A stretch of 64,000 bases of DNA from Thamnidium elegans (taxonomy: Eukaryota; Mucoromycota; Mucoromycetes; Mucorales; Mucoraceae). Shown piece by piece: positions 1-14,130 of the stretch. Below the pieces are notes generated by a model. It did no database searches and was not told the origin of the DNA. It saw only the letters and a program-made list of their open reading frames with translations. The DNA is taken from positions 248,001 to 312,000 of the forward strand of contig JAIXMG010000032.1 of assembly GCA_025201345.1 (NCBI GenBank), written 5' to 3'. Numbering within the stretch: the first letter of the stretch is position 1; every line of letters starts with the position of its first letter. Made by a program: the position numbers and the translations under genes.

Positions 1-56
1 GTAATGTCGAAAAAAGAACAGAAAAATATGCTTAAATTATTTGTAGTATACATCAG

Positions 57-503
57 CTGTTGATAAAGGTATTCGTGAAGCTGGCTTAAATTTAAATCCA
101 ATTATTGATAACAAGATGATTCGAGTTCCCATTCCCAAGTAAGATAAATATAGAAAATACACTGGGAGAGTTGATAATTAATGTACTTATTTAGACCATC
201 TAAAGAATCTCGCGATAAAATGGCTAAGCTTATTAGTACAACCGGTGAACAGACTAAGCTCAAGGTCAGATCTATTCGTCAAGACGGTATGAAGCAACTC
301 AAGCATGATTCTAAGCACCAATCTGCTGATGAAATTAAAAAGTTGGAAAAGATTGCAAGTGTTCTTTTTATACGTATATATTTTATACATGATAAATCTG
401 ACAGTTTTTATTATTATTTATTTAGGTTCAAAATATGACTGACAAGTATAACAAGACTATTGATGATTTATTAAAAGCCAAGATTAAAGAAATTCAATCT
501 TAA
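57..503 (+). CDS. RRF1: Mitochondrial ribosome recycling factor, C-terminal part (5' end outside window)
   Basis: Releases post-termination ribosomes in mitochondria together with elongation factor G. The visible exons are 57-138, 195-360 and 426-503; the window opens inside an intron (positions 1-56 begin gtaatg and end cag). The first exon reads AVDKGIREAGLNLNPIID, the classic RRF block, followed by a segment ending VPIPKPSKESRDKMAKLI and the KQLKHDSK / LTDKYNKTIDDLL-like C-terminal helix, here NMTDKYNKTIDDLLKAKIKE. Introns are 139-194 and 361-425; the second has an unusual gttctt donor, so that junction is less certain. The N-terminal part with any mitochondrial targeting peptide lies upstream of the window. 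Family assignment is strong; mitochondrial location is inferred from family knowledge, since fungi keep RRF only there. Confidence 0.88.
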
Positions 504-657
504 TTACACTGTGTAACCTTTTACTAAATAAACGCTTGCTTATCATTTTTATATGCGATTATTCCGGTAATACAAATATAAATACTTGGGTTATGTTATT
601 TTTTTCTTTTTCTTTTTTCTTTTACTTTTTTATTCTTCTTTTTATCATTTTCACAGT

Positions 658-2446
<1,789 letters not shown>

Positions 2447-2464
2447 TTTTTTTTTTTTTTATGA

Positions 2465-2470
2465 AATAAA
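2465..2470 (+). terminator. Candidate AATAAA polyadenylation signal of UGP1
   Basis: AATAAA lies 19 bases after the UGP1 stop codon, just after a T run, and is followed by a T-rich stretch. Placement fits a 3' processing signal; not proven. Confidence 0.4.
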
Positions 2471-2584
2471 GTTAATTTTCGCAACAATATTTTTTTTTTT
2501 TTAATTTTTTATTAAGGTATATGTTAGTATGATAAAAGTACAATATGATAAAACTGGTCTCTCCCTTTTTTTTTCCTACATCAT

Positions 2585-5289
2585 TTAAGATGTAATTTCA
2601 ATATATAAATTAATCGCCGTACATATTAAATAGATAGTAATCCAACTATATCCGAATCCTCTTGACATTCTATAACCATTTAAAGGTACAAGGATAAGCG
2701 AAGAAATTAATACTACCAGCAAACCTATAGCAGACACGACGATTGTCTTGGAAACATCAATAGCATACGGCTCATTTCGTTGCGATGTAACATATGTAGC
2801 ACTAATACCAACACCAAGCATGATATCTATTATTATAGTATAAGTACAATTTTTTTCTCATTAGTTATCCATACATAACTTACTCAACATGGGTCCACCG
2901 AAACAAGCACTCATAGCCATCAATGGATAGCCCATTTTAGCCATTGTTACGTTAGCAACAAAATCACCTAAACTATTACCCTACTCCTTAAAGTTAGTAC
3001 TGCATAATAGCTTACAGTACAAAAAAAAAACTTACCAAGGCAAAGATAGTCAATCCCAATATAGCTTCACTAACACCTACAGCCATACCAATTGCCTGTA
3101 AAACACTTACGACCTCATTTGCAATTAAAAAGATCCAAACAACAGCCACACCAAATCCTATAAAGCACATCATCCAATACAACCTAGGCTGTTTAGTAGC
3201 AGAGGTTGTTACCCAAAAGGCAGCTGAGACTAACAAGCCAATGGAGATACCAACAGGCACTACAATGACAGCTGGAAGCACTTGCTGTGTTACCATAACA
3301 AACGAGACCAAAAGAGGCGCACCGACTAATTGGACAGCTGTCAACCATTTTAACCAAGTTGGTTCCTCCGAATTCATCAAGATATCGTTTTGTTGATCTT
3401 CATTGTCGTCATAGTCCTGTAATAATTCTGCAGTATCGTCATTTAACTGTACAGAGTTGGCAGGTGAGAGTGCGTTTTCTTTTACTACAGGTAATGTTAC
3501 TGCCAACAAAAAGAAAACAGGGGCAGAAAGAACTGAACTTATCTTGCTAAATAAAGACTTTTTTTTAAATCCTATTAATGTTGGGAACAAGTATTTGCGG
3601 ACTTGAAGTCGAATGTATCGTGTTGAAGTAGAATTAAAAAAGTATAAGAAAAAATTAATCATTTTGGTATGGAAAGGCGAAGGTGGTGATGCAGTGGGTG
3701 TATCGCCGTGCGCACTATCAGCAGCATGTAATGATAAGTTATCTGAATACTCTTCGTAATTTGATGTGCGAGTAGAAAATTGAGGTTGTTGTTGATGAGA
3801 AGGAGATGAAGGGTTACGACGGCGAGCAGTATTAAATCGTGTACTAGTACTTTTCAATGATTGAACGACATCTTGGAACTAAAAAAAAAAATTTCATATA
3901 TTAATACAGAATACCTTTTTATGTATTTTTTTTTTTTAAAAAAAAAAACTTACTTCAATAGCAGAAAATAATGAAGTACGAATTCGTAATTTAGGATGAG
4001 AACCGTTTCGTTGGTATCCAAAATCTTGATATCCCTCTGTCTCAAATCCTTCATCGTATAATTCCATTTCATCATCGTGAGTTTCGACATCTTTAAAAAG
4101 GAAACAAAAGGAATTAGTTCACTCACCAAGGTTATACAAGCTATTCGCTTACTGTTAAACGTATTTCCTCTTAAAAGAATATCAACATCAGTTCCATTTT
4201 CTTCGTATTCTAATCTAGCTCGTTCTACTAAGTTTAAATAATTGGATCGTTTCTTCATGTAATAATTTCCGCCTACAACTACCAACACATAGACAACGTA
4301 AAACAAAATTAAAATGATAGATTCGTACATGTGGATCAAACCATCCGACATAATAACCATGACTAGTATAATAGCACAAGTGAAAAAAGAAACATCTCTT
4401 ATAAAACTGAATTTCTTTGCCCTAAACGGTTTAATGGCACACATGGATCTATATACATATATTAATATTAATACAACATCAGATATATGTCAAGTTTTTT
4501 TTTTTTTTTTCTTACCCAGCAACTACACTGACAATAAAAGAAGCTGCACCAATTAATTCACCTATAGCAAGTGAACCCATATTGGAACGCATTGCACTAA
4601 AAGTCGAGAATAAATCAGGGCTGCCGTTACCTAATGCTAAAAAAGTAACACCGGTCTACATATATATGTATATCTGCATAAGTATATCTCGGCTACAAAC
4701 ACTTGGTAAAATGTAGTACGTACCAAACTTTCCGATAAATGTAATGCAGTCGCAATTGTTTGCAAATTGGGACCTATTACCAAATAAAGATTTTAAGTAC
4801 ACAACAGAAAAAAATAAAATACCAACAGTATAATATACTTACAAAAGAAATCTGAAGCTGCAATACCCACAAATCCAAATAAAAATAATAACCATCCACA
4901 CTAATACATAATTTTAGCAGTTAGAAAAAGAAAATATATACTTTTTTTTTTATGACTTACCATAATAATAAATATAAAAGGTTTAATAGAAGAACAATAA
5001 TACAGTTGAATATAGTTAAATAAACCAGGCGTAGCATTCATACAATGCTCTAAAACAAATGCACATTGATCTTGTTGTAAGTTAACGTCATCGCACTGAG
5101 AAAAAAAAATTAATACGTGAAAAACTCCAAATTATTTTAGCATCTAACCTTCAACTCTTGTAAATCATATTCGTTTCGTTTCGCTAGTTTATGAGAAGAG
5201 ATGTCGTGTACATTGGACCAAGCATTAGTTATACTTTTTGATATTAATAAAATAGCAAGAATAACAACCGTGTTTCTTCCTATCCCCAT
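2585..5289 (-). CDS. NCLX/CCX-type sodium(cation)/calcium exchanger, multi-pass membrane protein
   Basis: Cation/Ca2+ antiporter of the CaCA superfamily, SLC8B1/NCLX (YDL206W-like) branch; vacuolar, endomembrane or mitochondrial location cannot be decided here. The first exon (5149-5289) starts with a hydrophobic signal-like segment MGIGRNTVVILAILLISK, then a lumenal stretch and a Cys-containing region. The alpha-1 repeat reads GVTFLALGNGSPDLFSTFSA (about 4610-4660) and the alpha-2 repeat GNSLGDFVANVTMAKMGYPL followed by ACFGGPML (about 2880-2980); both GN-x-x-x-D cores of the ion site are present. A long Ser/Pro/Gln-rich cytosolic loop (3650-3860) separates the two halves. Roughly ten short introns; the intron at about 3890-3953 begins with the donor followed by a T12A11 tract. 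The last exon, 2585-2821, is the final membrane segments. Convergent with UGP1, 138 bp apart. Confidence 0.87.
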
Positions 5290-5592
5290 ACTGACTCTTT
5301 TTTTTTGTTTTTGTTTACAACTAAAAGAAAAGAAGAGAAAAAGGGATTCACGTGTATTTCAACAACACAATGCATAGTAGAAATACAGCGCTGGATAATT
5401 TAGTAAAGCGGTCACTGTCGTAGTTCTTTTAGTTACTAAATGTTATGATTAAAAACCATTTATTTTTATATGCTGTCTCTAGTATTTGCTACAAGGAAAA
5501 TATTTGCTATTTAAATGTTTAAAAGCGCTCGTAGACAAGTAGATAAATACTAAAAAAAAAAAAAATGCTGAGCTACTTGTTTAAAAAAAAAA

Positions 5593-5854
5593 ATGCTATC
5601 GGCAATCACCGAAATTTATATTACTACGGTTAAGGCAGTTTTAACTTATATTTTCGGTCTATATTGTTACTGGAAGTTATACTTATTAAAAGTATTCGGT
5701 TCGGACGGCATTAATCTAACACACACTTTTTTAATTAGGTATAAGCACTACGATACCAAAACGGTTTAAAACTCCACGTACAAGAGCTGTCAGTAACATT
5801 AATGACATTTATCCTTATGCACCGTCTACAATAGCTGAGCAAGGAGATTTTTAA
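5593..5854 (+). CDS. Possible small two-exon gene, hypothetical membrane-anchored protein
   Basis: Not recognised. An ATG at 5593 opens a 58-codon frame with a hydrophobic stretch (TVKAVLTYIFGLYCYWKLYL), which would stop at 5769. A different frame just downstream, ending at 5854, reads PKRFKTPRTRAVSNINDIYP then YAPSTIAEQGDF, with coding-like composition. A T-rich acceptor ending attag at about 5739 would join the two if the first exon ended one base into a codon, for example at the TTCG/gttcgg position; no consensus donor is present, so the join is uncertain. A single membrane helix plus basic tail is the most that can be said. It sits between the divergent exchanger gene and the Iml2-like gene, and may instead be non-coding leader sequence. 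Confidence 0.3.
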
Positions 5855-5926
5855 TTTAAATCTATATTCACCAATCACAATATACCTTTCCCGCAAAGGG
5901 GAAGCAAGAAAAAAAGGAGAGTTTTT

Positions 5927-5981
5927 GGGTGTGTGTGTCTCTCTCTCTGTGTGTGAGTGTGTGTGAGTGCGAGTGTGTGTA
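5927..5981 (+). repeat. GT/CT microsatellite in leader of the Iml2-like gene
   Basis: Runs of tg and tc dinucleotides (gtgtgtgtgtctctctctct and following gtgtgtgag units) about 120 bp upstream of the ATG at 6102. Simple repeat, likely length-variable; pyrimidine/purine alternation could also affect promoter structure. Confidence 0.75.
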
Positions 5982-6101
5982 ATAATTACAACCTTAAAAA
6001 AAAAAAAGACTTGGAGTCCGCTCATTTAAAAAGACACAAAAAATATTACATATATTTTTTTCTTTTTCTTTTTTCCCTTTATTACTTTATTATAACTGAT
6101 C

Positions 6102-9100
6102 ATGAGTAAAAGTACCTCATCATCTAAAAAAACAGCTTGGAAAGGTATTCAAAAGAAATCAAGTGATGTTACCAGCGATCGAGCAGAGTCCATTGGCTCT
6201 CAAGATTCACAAAAAAACAGTAACCAAAAGGTAAATAGGTACACACATATTAAAAAAAGACAACAGTATTTTTTTTTTTTTTTTTTTGGCATATATTTAA
6301 AGAATGAATATACATATTAGGCTATCAGATCAAGATCATCTTCTATTGTCAGCGACACATTTGAAGACGCAGTTGACGAGGATGAAGAGGACGAGGATGA
6401 TGATTATTTTCAAGACGAAGAAGAGGATGAAGAAGAGAAGCAGAGAAAAGAGGTATTAAAGATGAAGGAATTGGCTATTGAACAAGACAAGAAGAGAAAT
6501 CAAGAAAAGTCAAATCCCATCAAACCTCAAGTAGTACAGGACGAGCCAGTAACAAAGCCTACTCGTATGTCGATTATTTTACCTGCTTTACAGAATCACG
6601 GATTTTCGGATGATGATGATAGTAGTGATAATGAGTCTTTAAAGGATCCAAATGAAAAGGTAGAAGAGCGTCCTCCTCAATCGACGGCTGATTTAGTAGC
6701 TGAGATTGAAGCTTTAGAAGTGGCTACTGCTCCTGTGGCTCCTGTAACCCCAAAATCTCCCACCACCGAAAAACCTACTACTTATGAGCCCATCCCAATT
6801 GAACGGCCTTATAAACCAATTACACCTGTTGTTGAAGCACCCGCTAATCCTGTTCAACTTGTAGTTCCAGTTGAAGAGAAAAAGGTAACCATGGAAGATG
6901 TTCAAAGGGAAATACAATTGACTGCTGCGGCTGTAGCTGCCGTCAATGCAGTTGAAATTCACACGGAAACAGTAACTCAAGAACACAAGGCTACACCAGA
7001 ATTTGTTTCCCCTGCAGCAGCAGAAGAATTTAAAGCGATGGAAGAACATGCTACTGATTTGAATGGATCTGGCGATAGTGGTATATCTGTTTCTAGAGAT
7101 ACTACTGTTCGCTCGTCTGATGATACTGTACAAGATGAGGAACCTGTAAATCATTTAGCTGCTATTTTACCTGCTGTACAAGAATCCGTGCGACATGTTA
7201 AAAATGAAGAGGAAAGTTTACCTGCTCCTAGTAGAGATCAACATATCTTGCCCGAGGATCGTGAGCGTGCTAAACATAGTAGAGAGTTTGAGTACTCTAT
7301 TGAAGATCCTATTGATTTGGATTTGTTTAGAGATAATGTAATTGCTATTCAGGCAATTGATGCAAAGGATATACCTGCGAATAATTTAAAGCCCCGCGAA
7401 CAAGAGGAAGCAGGTACGGTTTACATATGTATGTTTTTGTGTGTGCAGTGTTATTTATCCTTAGTGTTGATTAGATGAACCTGTAAGAGACGGTATGAAG
7501 TATTTATTTGACAACAAATTTATGAAGGCAAAAGCTGTATTCCAAACAAAAGCTAGCATGTAAGTATAACAAGTAAAAAATTGACGAGTGTTTTTTATAT
7601 AACTAAACTGCTACTTTTTATTAGTGATCCATTATATGCCTTAGGTCTTGGTGCGATGGCATTTATTAAAGGTAAAAGATAAAAAAAAAAAGGTGAATAG
7701 AGTACAGGCCCACTTACTTTTTTTTTTTTTTTTTTTTAGCAATTATGGTAAAAATAGATCAAGTGATATATTTGACGTTGTACTAACAATATTACAGACG
7801 TACCATGAATCGGATGTTGAGATTGCTATGAATGCACTTGCCACAGCCTATACTATTGCAAAGACCCAAATCGATAATACCTCATTTAAAAAGCCTTTTA
7901 AGGATACCATCAGTACTTATTTCACCACTTTGCTTTCTGCTAATTCAACAGGGTTACCAAAAAACCCTCCCGCTATGGCAATGCCTAACAGTAGTGGTGG
8001 TATCTCTTCACCAAACGCCTTCACACCTAATGGTGTATTAAGAGCTCATGTTGTTAAAGCCGAGTGCTGTCTTTTGATGGGTATTCTTCAAATGACACAA
8101 GAGAGTGTAGTAGGTTATCTTAAATGTGGTTTAAATTTAAGAAGAGGTATGTCACAGTAAAATAAATAAATAAATATATGTAGGAGCCTATATGTGATTA
8201 ATTTGTTTGTTTTCAGCATATAACAGTTACAGTCTTGTATGGCAAGAATATAAAAGAATGGGACAAGAGTACACGAAATATATGGATTGTGATACAGTGT
8301 CTGCAATCCAATTTGGTATTGGTGCAGTTCATTTAATCATGTCTTCTATGCCTCCCAAAATCTTGAAGATATTTTCTACTTTAGGATGGAAAAGTGATAA
8401 GCAATTAGGATTTGCATTACTTAAGTTATGTTTGGAAGGACGTGGTATCCGTGCACCTTTAGCCTCATTGACGTAAGTTTTATATTTCTGTTTATTTATT
8501 TTATTTATTCTTTTCATCAATAGATTGCTGGCATACTACTCAGTATTGACATCATTTGCTCCTCAACTTTATGCAAAGGATATGATGAGTCCCGCTATTG
8601 AATGTTTATTAGATGCACAAAGTGTTCATCCCAACTCTTGTTTCTTCTTATTCTTTGCTGCTCGTATTGCTCGTGTTGCACGAAACTTGCCACTTTCTAC
8701 ACAATCCATGACATTTGCTGCTGAATCCAGTCGAGGCGAATGGGCTGAAGTAGCTATGAAACAAATGTCTGATTACGAGATCGGTTTTAACTTGGCACTT
8801 CAATTGGATTGGGAAGGAGCAGCTAGTTACTTTGATCAACTTAGTCGAGAGAAATACTGGTCACCGGCATTTTCTAAATACTTTGTAGGTGCATGTTATG
8901 AAATGTTGGGCCAACGTACAGAAGCTATTTTATGTTTTGCAGAAGTTCCTGAACTTGCTAAAGAAGATACACGCAAGACTTATATTGACGCCTATGTGTT
9001 GAAAAAAGTAGAGTTCTTTCAAAAGAGTGGATACCAAGATATGGATTTCAGTTTACCAGGTCTTGAAATCATGTTGGTTTTGAACGCGTTTGAGTATATG

Positions 9101-9666
9101 GAAAAGGAATCGTTAGAAAAGTGTTTGGATATGGTACAGCATACTTTGGAAATTATTTACGATAGAGAAAAGATTGAATATAATATTCGATTGAGAGAAT
9201 TGGTACCTTCGACCACACCACCTGATTACTATGATCAAAGATCTGTATTATTGTTAACCAAGGCTTCTATCTTGAATTCACTTGGACGTTTCGAGGAGAC
9301 AATTTCTCATTTGAATTGGATATTGGATCATAAGCATTGTGTCAAGGAGGAGACTTGGGTTATTCCATTTACATACTGGGGTAAGCTTTTTTTTTTTTTT
9401 TGTGGACACATGCAAAAAGTACTTATCGTTTTTTCTTAGAATCTGGCGTAACTAGTTGGGGACTTGGAAACTTCAAAAAGAGTCGTAAATTATGGCAAAT
9501 GGCTATGTCATGTACCAAATACGACTTTGAATATCGTATGGCTGTGCGATTAAGTTTAGCACTTAGCAAGTGTGATGAAATCGGTGTTACTCATATCGAT
9601 GATAAAGATATCAAGGGCAATTCCACAAATGGTCGTAAGAGGATGCCTATCTTAAATACCTTTTAA
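6102..9666 (+). CDS. Iml2/TTC39-family TPR-like protein with long acidic N-terminal extension
   Basis: Member of the Iml2/TTC39 (DUF3808) family; yeast Iml2 is linked to inclusion-body clearance and lipid droplets, so a cytosolic scaffold role is inferred. Nine exons: 6102-6230, 6321-7413, 7475-7559, 7625-7671, 7740-7747, 7798-8146, 8217-8472, 8524-9380 and 9440-9666, all in phase, giving about 1016 aa. Residues 1-407 are low complexity, acidic (EDEDDDYFQDEEEDEEE) and contain two related short motifs, SIILPALQ and AAILPAVQ. From residue 408 the conserved core begins (GMKYLFDNKFMKAKAVF, YALGLGAMAFIKAIMTY), with helical repeats such as VGACYEMLGQRTEAILCFAE. The fifth exon is only 8 nt. The core length matches the family; the N-terminal extension is unusual. 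A candidate poly(A) signal lies 145 bases after the stop. Confidence 0.88.
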
Positions 9667-9811
9667 AAAAAAAGGGGGGGCCTTGACATATTTATGTACG
9701 CTTTTTTTTTCTTTTTAAAAACAAATGTAAAACAAACACTATTTTTTTCCCCTTACTTTTTTTATTTTATGTGTGGCTCTATTACCTTATGGCAATTTAA
9801 TTTATAATGAC

Positions 9812-9817
9812 AATAAA
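9812..9817 (+). terminator. Candidate AATAAA polyadenylation signal of Iml2-like gene
   Basis: AATAAA in an AT-rich stretch 146 bases past the stop at 9666; a plausible 3' processing signal only. Confidence 0.3.
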
Positions 9818-9981
9818 ACTTTTCTTTTATACCTATTCAATCAACTACGTATTTGATTAACTCTATGTAAATTAACTTCATTTATTTCTATTTTTCTATG
9901 GTAAAAGGCCCAATTAAAAAATATAAAAGGATAGATAAACTGAAAGTCGAATTTAATTATCATTACCAAATACTACGCTAC

Positions 9982-12900
9982 TTAGTATCTACTCAAAGTC
10001 ATAGGCTCACCTACTTCTAAGCTCCTAGAACCTATTGCACGAACATCTTGACCAGCTTCTTTTACTTGAAGCATAAAGGAAGAAGAATAGGCTTTAAATC
10101 TTATAGAGAGCATTACAGGTACATATTTATCCTTCTGATACGTTTTTGGAGAAATTACTACATAGAAATAATCCAAAACTTCGTAAACATTATCTTTTAA
10201 AGAAATTGTTCCATCTGCTTCCAACTTATTTAAGCTTTTAAATTTTAACAGCTCTACATATAAAAAAAACTTCAGCGTCTTTTTTTTTTCTTTTTTTTTT
10301 TTGAATTATTAGTTTTGACTTTGTCGTTACCTATTCTAATAAACTCTTCCGCGTTTGCTTCTTGTTTCTTTAAATGAAATATTCGATCAAGCTCAATGTT
10401 ATTTATAGCGTCTCCTCTTTTAAAAAGCAAAAATCCAAAACCATCGCATGCAATACTCTTGTCGCCGGTTTTTTTGTCTTTATAAAATACATTTTTACTT
10501 GTAGGTTTAGCATTGCTTATACTCTGCTTAATTAGAAATCCATAATTTTCATTAGATGTTTGATACAAGTTTCCAATTTCGAAACATTTGGACATATAGG
10601 GCTTGTGTTTAACGTTATGTTGTATAATTTGATCAGATAATTTCGGTATAATCAAACAATCTATTTCTATTTCCTGTCTATCATTAAAATTATCAATTTC
10701 TTCGCTGAGTAGATTTGAAAGAATTGTTTGGAATTTCGGGTTATGGTTGAAATGAATCAAGATAAAATTATGCGTTATATTTGCGTAGTACCCAAAGATA
10801 TTGGTATTTAATAACGAAGCAGATATGATAGAAGCAATATTCTGTAAAACAGGTTTGAAAGCAATAACCAAGATATCACGGACAGACAAATGAGTCGCGC
10901 AGGCACACGTGCTGTTTAATGGTATTATTATTTTTTCGTCAATTTGAAAGTTTGTGTTTTTTGAGATTATCTATACAAAAAAAATTGTGATAAATAAAAA
11001 TCTGGTTAAAATATACTTTATATTTACTTACATTGCTTGAAATATATTCAGCAAATATTTCAATAAACTCCATTTTGCCCTGCAGCGAAAACAGCTTTAA
11101 CGACTTGTAATCATCACGCTCCTTATGTACATTGCACAATCGAATTAAATTATTATTTTCAATTAAATGATTCCACGTATTTACACACAATGAGTTATAA
11201 ATATTTTGAATAGGAATAGTCTCGTCCTGAATGATGATAGTTTTTTCTTCGTCTATATCTCCTTCTTCTAGGCTAGACGCCTTTACTACTTGATTTAAAG
11301 TCAATTGAATGTAATTCTCATGTAATTGTGTCAATATAAAGCGAGACAGGCTAGGTAGTTTCAATTCCCAGTATTTTTGGATTACAGGCAATAATCCTTC
11401 CCATGGAGTGATAATCTTTAACTTTTTAGAGACATCATCATTTCGAATTATCCCACTAGAAAATATAAGATCTTTAAAATCTTCTTTAGAGCCGATTACA
11501 TTGTCTAATAGAATTTTTTCAATCGAAATGACATATCCAATTTTTTTATCTTTCTTGTTAGAATCCAAATAAATAGGTAATCCGGAGAGTATTGTTTCTT
11601 GTATATAGACAAGATACATTAGTGTAAAAAATTTGAGATATTTTTGCTCCTGGATTAACACTAATGCCTTTTCAACAGAATAGTCTGCATTCAGTATAAG
11701 TTCAAATTCAAGCAAAAGCTCTTTCTTTTTCAAGTCTATAATGTGATTGTTTAAGTTGTTATTTAACCACTTTTTAGTGAAAAGGATAAATCTAGGCGAG
11801 AGTCAGTACTGCTTTGAATCCATTCTTATTTTTTTTAAAAAAAAAAACTTACGATTCTTTTACTCTTAACTCTGTTATATCAGAAACATTATAAAATGTC
11901 CCTAAAGAAGGTAAGCTAAATTTATATTAGCTTAAATATTATCAAATAATCACAATATATTTACCTTTTATGGCCCATAATATAATCGTTAGCGAATATA
12001 TTTTCAATAAAACCGTCATTATTTACAGCCAAATATGACAGTGATGTAGATTTGAACGATATATCTATCGACGCAGTTATTAGTGTAAGACAAAAAGAGA
12101 TGGACCACAACTATGCGTGAGTCTAACTAACCTATGTTAACTATAGCATTCGGCTTCGCGTTTATAAATGTAGAAGATAGTTTGATATATTTTTCTTTCA
12201 ATATACTTGGCGAAGTAAAAATATCAGAATGTTGAATGGCCTCAAAAGCATTGACGGCGGCTCCTTTTATTAAGTACTGAGCGAAAGCGCGCTTAATGTT
12301 TACATCGGGTTCTCTTGTAGCGATTATATAATCCAATGAATGTCTGCAAAAATCTAAAATAGTCTTTATCCATGCAAATAAAGTGGTATCATATAATTCA
12401 TCAGAAGAATATTGATCGTCAATTGAAATAAATCTGCAATAGCTTCTAAAGCTTACTGTAAGTAAAAACTTCATAGATAGCAAGATATCTTTGCTAATGT
12501 CTGCACATAAATCAGGAACACTAATTGATTCAATAATATTTTTTTGAAATTTAGTTAGTTCCCATTTGCTTGTATCTGTGATTTGTTCCATCATCTTTCC
12601 AATATCATTATTTTCTTTTAGTTTCTCGTAATAAGTTGCCTATTCATATTAACAGTTAAAGAGGAACAACATATACTACTTCTACTTACCATTTTAGGTG
12701 CGACGCTTATATATATATCCTCCGCTATCTTTTGTATTACATTATCCTGTTTAGTATCATCATCACTTAAAACTAGCTTGGTTCTTATAAATAATAATAT
12801 ACTGTTTTTAATATTATCAGAGGTTATTATCATATCTGTCGATCTTAGTACTTTAGGAAATACGCGTAAATTGTCATAATTATATAGAGAGTGACGGGCT

Positions 12901-13679
12901 TCAATTAAATCTAATTTGATTAATATTCGTTTCCTTTTGCCTGGGGTTACTCTGCATATAATGCAATGGTTTCCCACTTTCAAAGGTTCAAATAAATCCT
13001 CTTCATGGTGCACAGATTCTGGAGTTTGTAGATAATAAAAAATGGATTCTAAATCAGAGAAAAATAAAAGTCTGTCTTCGTGATCATCCTTTGATATTAA
13101 GCTGGATTGTATAAAAATGGGTCGAAGCAATTCCTCTTTGATATCGTCATCCCAGTCAGAAGGAACTACAAACATGTAGTGGAATGCATCAAGGTCTTTG
13201 GCTAATATATTAGGGTGACCTATTAAACTCTTCATTTTAAACTGTAGGAAATCAGATACAGCACGAATCAAGAGCATGTCCTCTTCGTTCCGTTTACCCT
13301 TGTCTTTTTTAAACACTTTATATAGCCCATCCATGAAATCATCAATATATAAACCATTGCCATCATAAAAAAGCGGATCACCCCAACTTAATACTTTTTT
13401 TCCTTGTTCGTCGTAAATAATGCATGTATCCATTCTATAATATATAGATAACATTATTAACTATAAATTGACTTTGTTAGATTTAATATAAGTACATACT
13501 TGCTTGTGTGTTCTTCTTTTTTAAACACTCTATTCGAAGTAGAACAAACTCCAACATTAATTTCACATTCTCCTATATCTACGCGAGTTTTTATTAAAGC
13601 ATGGATAGATTTATGACCACTTATACTTACAAATAACTGCACAGTGAGTGTGAAGGTGGAGATTGTATACTTCCTCCAT
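9982..13679 (-). CDS. Divergent Hsp70-like (HSPA12-type/actin-fold) protein
   Basis: A remote Hsp70 relative of the kind expanded in Mucorales; function unknown. The spliced product can be read as continuous. It starts MEEVYNLHLHTHCAVIYIG with the first intron at about 13573-13628, followed by ECEINVGVCSTSN, a decayed version of the phosphate-1 loop (normally D-x-G-T-T-x-S). Next come DEQGKKVLSWGDP (13380-13430), LDAFHYMFVVPSDW, the region SIDISFKSTSLSYLAV, the KKWLNNNLNNHIIDL helix, and a C-terminal beta-rich segment near 9982-10240. Introns lie at about 13443-13500, 12642-12690, 12058-12128, 11907-11964, 11790-11850, 10972-11031 and 10250-10330. The exact ATP-binding residues are not conserved, so it may be a pseudo-ATPase or substrate-binding scaffold. 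The start at 13679 is chosen because splicing there restores the strand before the loop. The coding exons are AT-rich and look under relaxed constraint, yet remain open. Confidence 0.68.
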
Positions 13680-14052
13680 ACAGATATATTTTAGGTATCT
13701 GGACTTTTTTTTAAAAAAAAAAAAAGGAAAAGGAAAAAGAAAAAAATAGAGGGTACTCAACGTACAGATTTAATTGATGTATTACAACGACCATGGCACA
13801 CACAAATGTACTACTTTGTTTTCGGATAATTATTGTCGCGTTTTCAACAATTTTATTGGTAGAGTAAACCGTGAAGGAAATCCTCAAGGGACGGCTAAAG
13901 CCACTACCTCACAAGTTAATTTTTTAAAACCACTTTCTTTCGAAAACACCTTTTTTTTTTAAAAAAAAAAAGTACAAGCAAATGGCCGAACGTAAAGAAA
14001 CTAGTGTTATTATTATTGTACGCTTTAACCTGACAATATTTTTTCAATAGCA
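13680..14052. other. Divergent intergenic region between Hsp70-like gene and SRP68
   Basis: Carries two T(n)A(n) palindromes (13705-13725 and 13951-13971). Also present is a short ATG frame at 13983 (MAERKETSVIII) that precedes a possible 5'UTR intron ending ttcaatag at 14050, but it is out of frame with SRP68. A 62-codon frame at 13774-13962 has no family resemblance and is not called. Confidence 0.5.
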
Positions 14053-14087
14053 ATGGATATCCATTCTACCAAGAGTCCATTGACTAT

Positions 14088-14130
<43 letters not shown>

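Noticed and set aside
13774..13962. 62-codon plus-strand frame upstream of SRP68
   Set aside because: No family resemblance, ends in a poly(T) tract and lies in a divergent promoter; more likely leader sequence.
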